A stretch of DNA of 5,579 nucleotides from positions 1-5,579 of the forward strand of contig JBLMZW010000180.1 of NCBI GenBank assembly GCA_050259035.1, written 5' to 3'. Below the pieces are notes generated by a model. That model was not told where the DNA came from, made no database searches, and worked only from the letters and a program-made list of their open reading frames with translations. Shown here one piece after another: positions 1 through 5,579 of the stretch. The translations under genes were made by a program, and so were the position numbers. Source of the stretch: JBLMZW01 sp050259035. Its GTDB lineage: Bacteria; Bacillota; Syntrophomonadia; Syntrophomonadales; DTU052. Position 1 is the first letter of the stretch. Each line of letters begins with the position of its first letter.

Positions 1-114
1 GCTCCGGAATTACTGAACAGCTACACCATGCTGCCGGCCCGTTTCGTTGCTGAAGCTCTGGGCTACACAGTAACCTGGAACGCAGTAGCACAGCAGGTAG
101 TTGTCGGCAAGTAA
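1..114 (+). CDS. 3' end of a gene ending in a copper amine oxidase N-terminal-like domain (partial)
   Basis: The frame is open from the left edge and stops at TAA (112-114), leaving the last 37 residues. The visible tail contains LPARFVAEALGYTVTWN followed by QQVVVGK. This is the signature of the copper amine oxidase N-terminal-like repeat: a Pro-x-Arg-Phe-Val-x-Glu-x-Leu-Gly segment, then V-x-W-[ND] and a final short beta strand. In Firmicutes this domain is common at the C-terminus of secreted or cell-wall-associated proteins, and its presence does not imply amine oxidase activity. The rest of the protein lies outside the window, so its overall function cannot be stated. A strong terminator follows 24 bases after the stop, so this gene is probably not co-transcribed with the efflux genes. 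The domain call is fairly secure; any role is not. Confidence 0.8.
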   Translation, partial: APELLNSYTMLPARFVAEALGYTVTWNAVAQQVVVGK

Positions 115-138
115 TTGCCAAAATAACTGAATCTCTAA

Positions 139-169
139 AGTGCAGGCCTTCGGGCCTGTACTTTTTTTT
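139..169 (+). terminator. Intrinsic terminator with a UUCG tetraloop
   Basis: A 10-bp stem pairs 139-148 (AGTGCAGGCC) with 153-162 (GGCCTGTACT), with one G-U pair. It closes on a C(UUCG)G loop, an exceptionally stable RNA tetraloop. A run of eight T (162-169) follows directly. It lies just after the stop of the upstream gene and ends that transcript. Confidence 0.95.
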
Positions 170-188
170 CTGGTAAAGCTTGCTTCTG

Positions 189-217
189 TTGACTAGGTTT
201 ACATGCGGATATATAAT
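189..217 (+). promoter_or_regulatory. Sigma-A type promoter for the TolC-family gene
   Basis: The -35 box TTGACT (189-194, 5 of 6 consensus) and the -10 box TATAAT (212-217, perfect) are separated by an optimal 17 bases (195-211). Transcription should start near 223-225, giving a leader of about 55 bases before the TTG start at 279. The promoter sits after the upstream terminator, so it is the natural source of the tolC-like transcript. Strength is inferred from the consensus match only. Confidence 0.9.
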
Positions 218-218
218 G

Positions 219-257
219 AACTCAGAAACCGACCCGCAGGTCGGATTTTGAGTTTTT
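219..257 (+). promoter_or_regulatory. Inverted repeat on the transcription start: operator or leader hairpin/attenuator
   Basis: The core is a perfect 6-bp inverted repeat, CCGACC (229-234) and GGTCGG (239-244), around CGCA. It extends outward: after one A-A mismatch (228/245), bases 219-227 pair with 246-254, including one G-U pair. A T run (253-257) follows the stem. The predicted start at about 224 falls inside the left arm. As DNA it is a candidate operator for a dimeric repressor. As RNA it would be a 5'-terminal hairpin that stabilises the mRNA, or, because of the T run, an attenuator stopping transcription after about 35 bases. The structure is plain; the function is inferred. Confidence 0.6.
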
Positions 258-263
258 ATTATT

Positions 264-272
264 AAGGGGTGA
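264..272 (+). promoter_or_regulatory. Ribosome binding site that fixes the TTG start of the TolC-family gene
   Basis: AAGGGGTGA closely matches the anti-SD target AAGGAGGTGA with one base missing, and ends 6 bases before TTG 279. An in-frame TGA at 270-272 blocks any earlier start. The next in-frame ATG (354) would cut off most of the signal peptide. TTG is therefore the best-supported start. Confidence 0.85.
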
Positions 273-278
273 ATCAAT

Positions 279-1361
279 TTGCACAACAAGTTCTTTAGGT
301 ACATAACAATACTGGCTGTTATAGCCGCATTACTAGCGTGTCCAACAACCGTAATGGCTGCGGATAATGAACAACCTCAGGTTCTGACTCTGGAGCAGGC
401 TACTAATATTGCGCTTCAACACAGTCCGTCATTGAAAACCGCGGTACTGGACATTGACAAGGCGGAGAACCAAAAGGAGGATGCCACTGATGCTGTAGAG
501 ATGTTGGATACTTCACCGGTTAATGCTCCCTACGCTAATACTGCAGGTCTTGCTACATATTCCGCTTACTTACAAGCCAATATGGGTTATGAGGCAGCGA
601 AAAAGAACGTAACTACTACAACAGACCAGATTAAGCTGGATATGTATGACAAATACTACGCAGTGGTCGAGGCCATAGCTCAGGTGAAGAGCTGTGAGAA
701 GAACCTGGTAAGAGACGAACGGCAAAACCGGGTTACCCAGGCAATGAAGCTGGCCGGTTTAACCACCGATGCCGATGCCGAGAAGGTTAGAACAGCCTAT
801 TTATCGAGCAAAACCTCCCTGGATTCGGCGAATAAGTCCCTGGAATCAGCCTGGAAAAATTTCAACCTGGCGTTGGGTTCTAAGCAGGTAAAGAAGTATG
901 CTTTAGAAGACCCAAAGTGGCAGACAATTGAACTTGGAACGGTTGAATCTGAAATAACGAAGGCTCTTAATTCAAGTACTGACCTTTGGAAGGTCCAAAT
1001 GGCCGCTGAAATTGCGGACCAGACCAAATACCTGACTGACTCCAATGAAATTTCTTCGGTTCAGGCTGGGTACACAGTTGAGTCGACAAAGAACGCTTTA
1101 ACCCAGTCAGCAAGTTCCGCATACTGGTCCTTAATCAGTATGGAGGAACAAAAACCCGTCCTGGAGAAATCAATATCTGTCAGTGAGACCAGCCTAAAGA
1201 CCGCTAACCTTCGTTACAAACTGGGGGTTGGTACCTATCTGGAAGTGTTGCAGGCAGAGGCTTCCTTGGAATCCGCCAAAAATCAGTTGCTTAATGTGGA
1301 ATGTCAACATGCAGCTTTAGTAGCTAAGTATATAATATTAACCGGAAGAACCTTGAAATAA
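279..1361 (+). CDS. TolC-family (outer membrane efflux protein) homologue, short form apparently without barrel strands
   Basis: A 360-residue exported protein, likely the outer tunnel part of an RND efflux system. Residues 1-27 form a signal peptide: a short basic start, a hydrophobic core (9-20), then a VMA|A signal peptidase I site. An overlapping LLAC (18-21) could instead be a lipobox. The mature part shows the two-fold TolC repeat. Repeat 1 begins with LTLEQATNIALQHSPSLKTA (about 36-55) and has its helical tip near KLAGLTTDADAEK (157-169). Repeat 2 begins near 222 and has its tip at LGVGTYLEVLQAEASLESAK (315-334), which aligns without gaps to the second tip of E. coli TolC (from memory). 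The rest reads as long amphipathic helices. The protein is shorter than the usual 420-490 residues; the shortfall lies between the helices of each repeat (about 75-105 and 250-270), where the membrane-barrel strands normally sit. It has its own promoter and terminator, with the adaptor and pump genes next downstream. The family call is firm; location and mechanism are inferred. Confidence 0.88.
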   Translation: MHNKFFRYITILAVIAALLACPTTVMAADNEQPQVLTLEQATNIALQHSPSLKTAVLDIDKAENQKEDATDAVEMLDTSPVNAPYANTAGLATYSAYLQANMGYEAAKKNVTTTTDQIKLDMYDKYYAVVEAIAQVKSCEKNLVRDERQNRVTQAMKLAGLTTDADAEKVRTAYLSSKTSLDSANKSLESAWKNFNLALGSKQVKKYALEDPKWQTIELGTVESEITKALNSSTDLWKVQMAAEIADQTKYLTDSNEISSVQAGYTVESTKNALTQSASSAYWSLISMEEQKPVLEKSISVSETSLKTANLRYKLGVGTYLEVLQAEASLESAKNQLLNVECQHAALVAKYIILTGRTLK

Positions 1362-1365
1362 CATG

Positions 1366-1404
1366 AAATACTCCTCCCGCCAGGTTTGCGGGAGGAGTAT
1401 TTTT
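1366..1404 (+). terminator. Strong intrinsic terminator after the TolC-family gene
   Basis: A perfect 15-bp inverted repeat pairs 1366-1380 (AAATACTCCTCCCGC) with 1388-1402, around a 7-base loop (CAGGTTT). The run TTTTT (1400-1404) follows the GC-rich core. It starts 5 bases after the stop codon. It should largely separate this transcript from the adaptor and pump genes. Because the repeat is nearly symmetric, with AAA at the left foot, weak function on the other strand is possible. Confidence 0.95.
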
Positions 1405-1466
1405 GTACATGCAAGTATACGTAGCGATATTTATAGCAACGGCAGAGGATCGAAATAATATCAGCC

Positions 1467-1502
1467 GCGCGCCAAAGACAATGATTATGGCGCGCCTGTC
1501 TT
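1467..1502. repeat. GC-rich inverted repeat with an alternative pairing, upstream of the adaptor gene
   Basis: GCGCGCCA (1467-1474) and TGGCGCGC (1488-1495) form a perfect 8-bp inverted repeat around 13 bases. A second perfect pairing, AAGACA (1475-1480) with TGTCTT (1497-1502), interlocks with the first. The connecting loops (0 and 1 base) look too short for both to form as a pseudoknot, so they would be alternatives. No T run follows, so it is not an intrinsic terminator. It could be an operator or a leader structure in the otherwise featureless gap 1405-1539, where I find no convincing sigma-A promoter. The pairing is seen; the role is unknown. Confidence 0.45.
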
Positions 1503-1539
1503 GTCTAGATGTTGTCGCCTGGATCTTTATTTAATATAC

Positions 1540-1546
1540 GGGGAGG
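1540..1546 (+). promoter_or_regulatory. Ribosome binding site that decides the adaptor start
   Basis: GGGGAGG is a strong SD core. The first in-frame ATG (1547) abuts it with no spacing, so it cannot be used efficiently from this site. The ATG at 1559, four codons on, lies 12 bases downstream, slightly long but workable. This favours 1559 as the start. Confidence 0.65.
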
Positions 1547-1558
1547 ATGGGCAACCAA

Positions 1559-2665
1559 ATGAGTAAAAAAGTTGGGATTGTGGTTATTGTCATTGTGCTA
1601 ATTATTGCGGGTGGCATAGGTTACCGTTATTATCAGAATTCTAAAAATACCAACAATGCCGAAGAAACGAGTATCCTGGCAGTTAAAACCCAAGTGGCAG
1701 ACAAGGGCAGTGTAACCCGAATGGTTAGCTACTGTGGAACCTTAAAAGGAAGCAATGAGGTTTACGTTTACCCCAAACTGGCGGCTAAAGTGGTTTCCAT
1801 GCATGGGCAGGAAGGCGACCGGGTTACTAAGGGTCAAGTAATTGCCACTTTGGATAGCAGCGACTATGCTACTAAATTTGATTCTGCCAGGCTGGGTGAA
1901 ATCCAGGCCCTCAATAACTATGATACCGCCAAAACTAATCTGGCAAGGACCCGTCAACTATTTGAGGCCGGTGCCGCCTCCCAGCAGAATATGGAACAGG
2001 CCGAATCTGCCATGGAGATGGCTGATACTGCCTTAAAACAGACAAGAATCCAGATAGAGGATACCAGAACCCTTTTATCCAATTGCCAGGTAACTTCCCC
2101 CATTAGTGGGACCCTGGGTTTAATTAAAGCTACTCCAGGCAGTATGGTATCAGCCCAGAGTCCGCTTGCTGTTGTTAGCGACCTTAGCCAAATGAAGCTG
2201 GACTTGAATGTGAGCGAAAGTGACATACAGTATATAAAACCAGGAAAACAGGTAAAGGTTAAGGTTCAAAGCATAGCTGGCCAGGAGTTTTCTGGGGCGG
2301 TAGACACCGTGGCCTTAGTCGCTGATCCAATGTCAAGACGATTTCCGGTAAAAATCGTGATAGAAAACCAGCAGGGTTTACTAAAATCCGGTATGTTTGC
2401 CGAGGTTGAATTGGCTATCGAAAGAAAAGATAATGTATTAGTTATTCCTAAAGGAGCTATTTCAGAAAGTGGAGCACGTAAAATCGTGTATACCGTCAAT
2501 GACCATTCGATTGCCTGTGAATTAGAGGTGAACACCGGAATCGAGAATCAGGAAGTGGTAGAAATAATAAAGGGCGTTAAAGCTGGAGATCAGGTGATTG
2601 TTCAGGGGCAAACCCTTCTCCATGATGGCGATAAGGTCCGGGTCGTGACTGGGGGCAAGATTTAA
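1559..2665 (+). CDS. RND efflux periplasmic adaptor subunit (HlyD/AcrA-type membrane fusion protein)
   Basis: A 368-residue adaptor linking the RND pump to the TolC-type tunnel. Residues below count from ATG 1559; starting at ATG 1547 would add MGNQ but leaves no spacing from the SD. Residues 5-22 form one membrane anchor (VGIVVIVIVLIIAGGIGY), so it is probably held in the cytoplasmic membrane by an uncleaved anchor rather than a lipid. Domains in order: first lipoyl half (about 60-103, with GDRVTKGQVIATLD); alpha-helical hairpin (about 104-175); second lipoyl half (176-208, SPISGTLGLIKATPGSMV); beta-barrel (about 209-289); membrane-proximal domain (about 290-363, starting NVLVIPKGAI). In the hairpin, R130-x3-L134-x6-S141 matches the RLS motif that AcrA-type adaptors use to dock on TolC tips. 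Length is normal for the family. The stop overlaps the permease start by one base, so the two are translationally coupled. Substrate cannot be read from the sequence. Confidence 0.93.
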   Translation: MSKKVGIVVIVIVLIIAGGIGYRYYQNSKNTNNAEETSILAVKTQVADKGSVTRMVSYCGTLKGSNEVYVYPKLAAKVVSMHGQEGDRVTKGQVIATLDSSDYATKFDSARLGEIQALNNYDTAKTNLARTRQLFEAGAASQQNMEQAESAMEMADTALKQTRIQIEDTRTLLSNCQVTSPISGTLGLIKATPGSMVSAQSPLAVVSDLSQMKLDLNVSESDIQYIKPGKQVKVKVQSIAGQEFSGAVDTVALVADPMSRRFPVKIVIENQQGLLKSGMFAEVELAIERKDNVLVIPKGAISESGARKIVYTVNDHSIACELEVNTGIENQEVVEIIKGVKAGDQVIVQGQTLLHDGDKVRVVTGGKI

Positions 2666-5579
2666 TGAAAATACCTTCATTTGCTGTACGTCATCCGGTT
2701 ACTATAGCGATTCTGGTCGGGGTGCTAATTATTCTAGGAGCTGTCAGTTATTCCAAACTGGCGGTGGATCTCTACCCGGAAATGAAAATCCCCTATGCAG
2801 CAGTCATAACTAGTTATAGCGGTGCTGGCCCGGAAGAAATTGAGAGCCAGGTAACCGATCCCATCGAATCCGTAGTGGGTACTGTTTCCAACATTAAGGA
2901 GATTTATTCCTACTCCCTATCCGGTTCTTCAGTAGTATTACTGGGTTTCGATTGGGGAACAGATATGGATTTTGCAACCTTGAATATAAGGGAAAAATTG
3001 GCCCTGATTGAGAAATACCTGCCTTCGGATGCTGATAAACCCATGGTTATTAAGGCGGATCCATCCATGATGCCTGTTCTTCAAATAGGTATGAGTGGTG
3101 GTCGTGATCTGGGTCAGTTACAGTCAATAGCCACTGATACGGTTAAACCGAGGTTGGAGAGAATCCCCGGGGTGGCTTCGGTTACTTTGACCGGAGGGCT
3201 TACCAGAGAAGTCAGGGTCGATGTCGATCCGGTGAAACTGGAAAACTATGGGCTAACTATGTCGCAGCTGGTTTCTTTCCTTCGAACGGATAATTTCAAC
3301 CAGGCGGGAGGGGTGGCCAAAGACGGACGACGCGAGTATTTTGTTCGCAGTCTGCAGCAGTTCGAAAACGTCGATGAAATAAGGAATGTAAACATTATAA
3401 CCTCCTCCGGGCAACCCGTTCGGTTATCAGATGTTGCTAATGTTACAGATGGTTATAAAGATGTAGAGCAACTGACTAGAATGAACCGGAAGCCCAGTAT
3501 AGGCGTACATATACAAAAACAAACTGATGCGAATTCAGTTAAGGTTTCCCGTGCTGTTCGGGAAGAACTGAAGTTAATTCAGAAAGAATTTCCGGGTGGA
3601 ATCACTATAGGTGTGGTATTCGACCAGGCAGATTTTATTAATGAGTCCATGGGGTCAATGGGACGTACTATGCTTGAAGGTGCAGCTCTGGCAATGCTGG
3701 TTCTTTTCCTGTTTTTACGAAGTGTTCCCAGCACTCTGGTTATAGCTACTTCTATTCCATTATCAATTATCGCAACTTTTGCCCTGATGTACTTTAATAA
3801 TATGACTATGAATCTTATCACTATGGGTGGAGTTGCGCTGGGGATAGGGCGAATAGTCGATGATTCCATAGTGGTTTTAGAGAGCATATTCCGACACCGT
3901 AAGAATGGTGAAGCTCCGATGTTAGCAGCTGTAAATGGCGCGAGCGAAGTAGGAACCGCGGTTATGGCCGCAACCTTTACTACTGTGGCGGTATTCTTGC
4001 CCATAATGTTTGTAGAAGGAATTTCTTCTATCCTGTTTAAACCTCTGGCTTTAACAGTTAGTTTCGCAATCCTCTGTTCTCTGGTTGTCGCGTTAACCAT
4101 TATTCCGCTGCTTTCTTCCAGAATGCTGGTCGGAGAGATAGTACATGAGGTTAAGGATGAAGGTAGAGGCCTGGGCAAAGTAGCCACAAGATTCGCCCGC
4201 TTTATAGATGGACTGGGAGAATGGTACCGTGGAGTTATTAATTGGGCTCTTTCTCATCGGGCTGCTGTTGTAATATTTGTTACAGTATTGATGATGGCTA
4301 GCGTTCCGGTATGCTGGCTTATTGGGGCCGAGTTTATACCCCGGACGGATGCGGGACAAATGTCTATTTCAGTGGAGATGGATAAAGGAACGGTTCTAGG
4401 GGAGACAGATAAAGTCGTCAGTCAAATAGAAGATGTTATAAACTCTATGGACGAGACGGAAACGATATTTACCAGTGTTGGCTCTACGGGCGAAATGATG
4501 ATAGATACCGGTACGTCTGCAACCGATACTGCCACTATGACAGTGATGCTAAAGGAAAAATCGCAACGTAAACGTTCAACTGCTCAGGTAGTAGAAGATT
4601 TGCGCGCTCATATGGCAAACATACCGGGAGCTAAAATAACTGTCAGCGAATATGACATGATGTCATCGATGAGCGGCAGTTCAGCTCCCATACTTGTTAG
4701 GATCAAAGGTGACGACCTGGAAACGTTGAAGAAATTATCATCCCAGGTTACAGATAGGATTCGTGCCATTCCAGGCACACGTGAAGTCACTTCTTCACTT
4801 AGTGAGGGTAAACCGGAGGTGCAGGTAAAGGTTGACCGGGAAAGAGCTGCTTCTTATGGTTTGACACCCATACAGGTATCCCAAGCTCTGCAGAACGCAG
4901 TACAGGGGACCGTTGCCACCAGGTACCGGGTCGAGGGTGAAGAAGTGGATATTCGGGTGCGCTACGATGCCGCCGCGCGGGAGGATATTACCCAGCTGGG
5001 GTCCATCATGGTGGCCACTGCCGCTGGAACCCAGATTCCATTGGGAGAACTGGCTACTTTCGATCTGGGTCGGGGACCAATGTCAATAACCCATATCGAT
5101 CAAGGACGGGTGGCCGAGATAACATCTAAACTGGCCAACGGTTATAGCTTAAGTACGGTTTCCAACAAAGTACAGGCAGAACTTAATAAAATAAGAATGC
5201 CCAATGGCTATTCAACTGAGCTGGCTGGCGAAGATGAGGAAATGATGGATAGTTTCACCAGCCTGGCTAAGGCTTTGTTACTGGCTATCTTACTGGTCTA
5301 TGCAGTAATGGCCATTCAGTACGAATCGTTCTTTATTCCCTTTGTAATAATGTTTTCTGTCCCTACCTGTTTCATTGGGGTGGTTGCCAGCCTGGCTATA
5401 ACAGGAAGGACCTTCAGTGTTCCCGCTTTTATAGGCGCAATCATGCTGGTCGGTATCGCGGTTTCCAACGCTATAGTACTGGTTGATTATATAAAGACAA
5501 TGCGTGAACGAGGTATGGAACGGAACCAGGCGATTGCCGAAGCAGGAGCCGTGCGAATACGACCGGTATTAATGACCGC
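2665..5579 (+). CDS. RND efflux permease subunit, HAE-1 (AcrB/SwrC-like) family, 3' end outside the window
   Basis: A proton-driven inner-membrane efflux pump, usually exporting hydrophobic or amphiphilic compounds. The frame is open from ATG 2665 (in TAATG with the adaptor stop; weak SD GGGGG at 2651-2655) to the right edge: 971 codons without a stop, against about 1020-1050 for the family, so the TM11-TM12 region is mostly missing. TM1 is about 12-30. The first porter domain opens with YPEMKIPYAAV and YSGAGPEEIESQVTDPIE. TM2-TM6 lie about 335-487. TM4 carries the proton-relay pair D399-D400 in GIGRIVDDSIVVLES. TM7 is about 531-553, followed by GAEFIPRTDAGQ. The second porter domain is about 560-860 and TM8-TM10 about 867-943. 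VGIAVSNAIVLVDYIK (929-944) is the TM10 signature but has Ser934 where AcrB has Lys940. RIRPVLMT (964-971) begins TM11 and keeps the relay Arg and Thr positions. The DDSIVV form of TM4 fits HAE-1 rather than the heavy-metal branch. Substrate is unknown; similarity to SwrC-type Gram-positive pumps is a judgement from motifs. Confidence 0.95.
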   Translation, partial: MKIPSFAVRHPVTIAILVGVLIILGAVSYSKLAVDLYPEMKIPYAAVITSYSGAGPEEIESQVTDPIESVVGTVSNIKEIYSYSLSGSSVVLLGFDWGTDMDFATLNIREKLALIEKYLPSDADKPMVIKADPSMMPVLQIGMSGGRDLGQLQSIATDTVKPRLERIPGVASVTLTGGLTREVRVDVDPVKLENYGLTMSQLVSFLRTDNFNQAGGVAKDGRREYFVRSLQQFENVDEIRNVNIITSSGQPVRLSDVANVTDGYKDVEQLTRMNRKPSIGVHIQKQTDANSVKVSRAVREELKLIQKEFPGGITIGVVFDQADFINESMGSMGRTMLEGAALAMLVLFLFLRSVPSTLVIATSIPLSIIATFALMYFNNMTMNLITMGGVALGIGRIVDDSIVVLESIFRHRKNGEAPMLAAVNGASEVGTAVMAATFTTVAVFLPIMFVEGISSILFKPLALTVSFAILCSLVVALTIIPLLSSRMLVGEIVHEVKDEGRGLGKVATRFARFIDGLGEWYRGVINWALSHRAAVVIFVTVLMMASVPVCWLIGAEFIPRTDAGQMSISVEMDKGTVLGETDKVVSQIEDVINSMDETETIFTSVGSTGEMMIDTGTSATDTATMTVMLKEKSQRKRSTAQVVEDLRAHMANIPGAKITVSEYDMMSSMSGSSAPILVRIKGDDLETLKKLSSQVTDRIRAIPGTREVTSSLSEGKPEVQVKVDRERAASYGLTPIQVSQALQNAVQGTVATRYRVEGEEVDIRVRYDAAAREDITQLGSIMVATAAGTQIPLGELATFDLGRGPMSITHIDQGRVAEITSKLANGYSLSTVSNKVQAELNKIRMPNGYSTELAGEDEEMMDSFTSLAKALLLAILLVYAVMAIQYESFFIPFVIMFSVPTCFIGVVASLAITGRTFSVPAFIGAIMLVGIAVSNAIVLVDYIKTMRERGMERNQAIAEAGAVRIRPVLMT

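Noticed and set aside
797..1045. 82-codon minus-strand frame inside the TolC-family gene
   Set aside because: It is opposite a well-supported coding helix region and shows no recognisable motif or ribosome binding site.
1403..1431. Possible promoter TTGTAC-17-GATATT for the adaptor gene
   Set aside because: Only 3 of 6 and 4 of 6 bases match consensus, and the -35 box lies in the terminator T run. Too weak to annotate.
1467..1502. H-type RNA pseudoknot
   Set aside because: The interlocking arms have the right order, but the crossing loops would be 0 and 1 base, too short to span an 8-bp stem.
1547..1558. Upstream ATG (1547) as the start of the adaptor
   Set aside because: It touches the SD GGGGAGG with zero spacing. 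The ATG at 1559 gives workable spacing and a normal short cytoplasmic N-terminus before the membrane anchor. It is not excluded, as the difference is only four residues.
1742..2535. Several 64-90 codon frames on both strands within the adaptor gene
   Set aside because: All overlap a complete adaptor gene whose domains are continuous. None has a ribosome binding site or recognisable domain.
3579..4187. 202-codon open frame on the minus strand inside the permease gene
   Set aside because: It lies wholly opposite the membrane-rich TM2-TM6 part of a clear RND gene. Its product is rich in Ser/Thr/Ile/Arg with no recognisable domain, and I see no SD or promoter context. It is a shadow of the real gene.
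1..5579. CRISPR arrays, tRNA or rRNA genes, insertion sequences
   Set aside because: I saw no regularly spaced repeats, cloverleaf-like segments, transposase motifs or terminal inverted repeats with target duplications.

Overview
The window looks like chromosomal DNA from a low-to-mid GC Firmicute, most likely an anaerobic clostridium. The signs are a near-consensus sigma-A promoter, strong Shine-Dalgarno (SD) sites, a TTG start codon, compact U-tract terminators and a copper-amine-oxidase-type domain in the first gene. The lineage is inferred; no rRNA or taxonomic marker gene is present.

Layout, all on the + strand. Bases 1-114 are the 3' end of a gene whose product ends in a copper amine oxidase N-terminal-like repeat, closed by an intrinsic terminator with a UUCG loop (139-169). 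A textbook promoter (189-217) then leads into an inverted repeat lying on the predicted transcription start (219-257). Next comes a TTG-started gene for a secreted TolC-family protein (279-1361), closed by a perfect 15-bp terminator hairpin (1366-1404). A 154-base gap follows, holding a GC-rich inverted repeat but no convincing sigma-A promoter. After it lie a periplasmic-adaptor (HlyD/AcrA-type) gene (1559-2665) and, overlapping its stop by one base (TAATG), a large RND efflux permease gene. The permease runs from 2665 off the right edge: 971 codons are present and the last 60-80 are missing.

The three complete or nearly complete genes encode the parts of a tripartite RND efflux system: outer channel/tunnel, adaptor and proton-driven pump. 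The adaptor keeps the R-x3-L-x6-S hairpin motif used to dock on TolC. The TolC homologue keeps both helix-turn-helix tips but appears to lack the beta-strand inserts that form the outer-membrane barrel. This suggests a tripartite pump adapted to a cell without a conventional outer membrane. The pump also lacks the TM10 lysine of the AcrB proton relay and has an arginine one helical turn from the TM4 Asp-Asp pair.

The families are known. The points most worth a second look are the barrel-less tunnel protein, the charge rearrangement in the relay, the hairpin on the tolC start site, and the terminator separating the tunnel gene from the pump genes.
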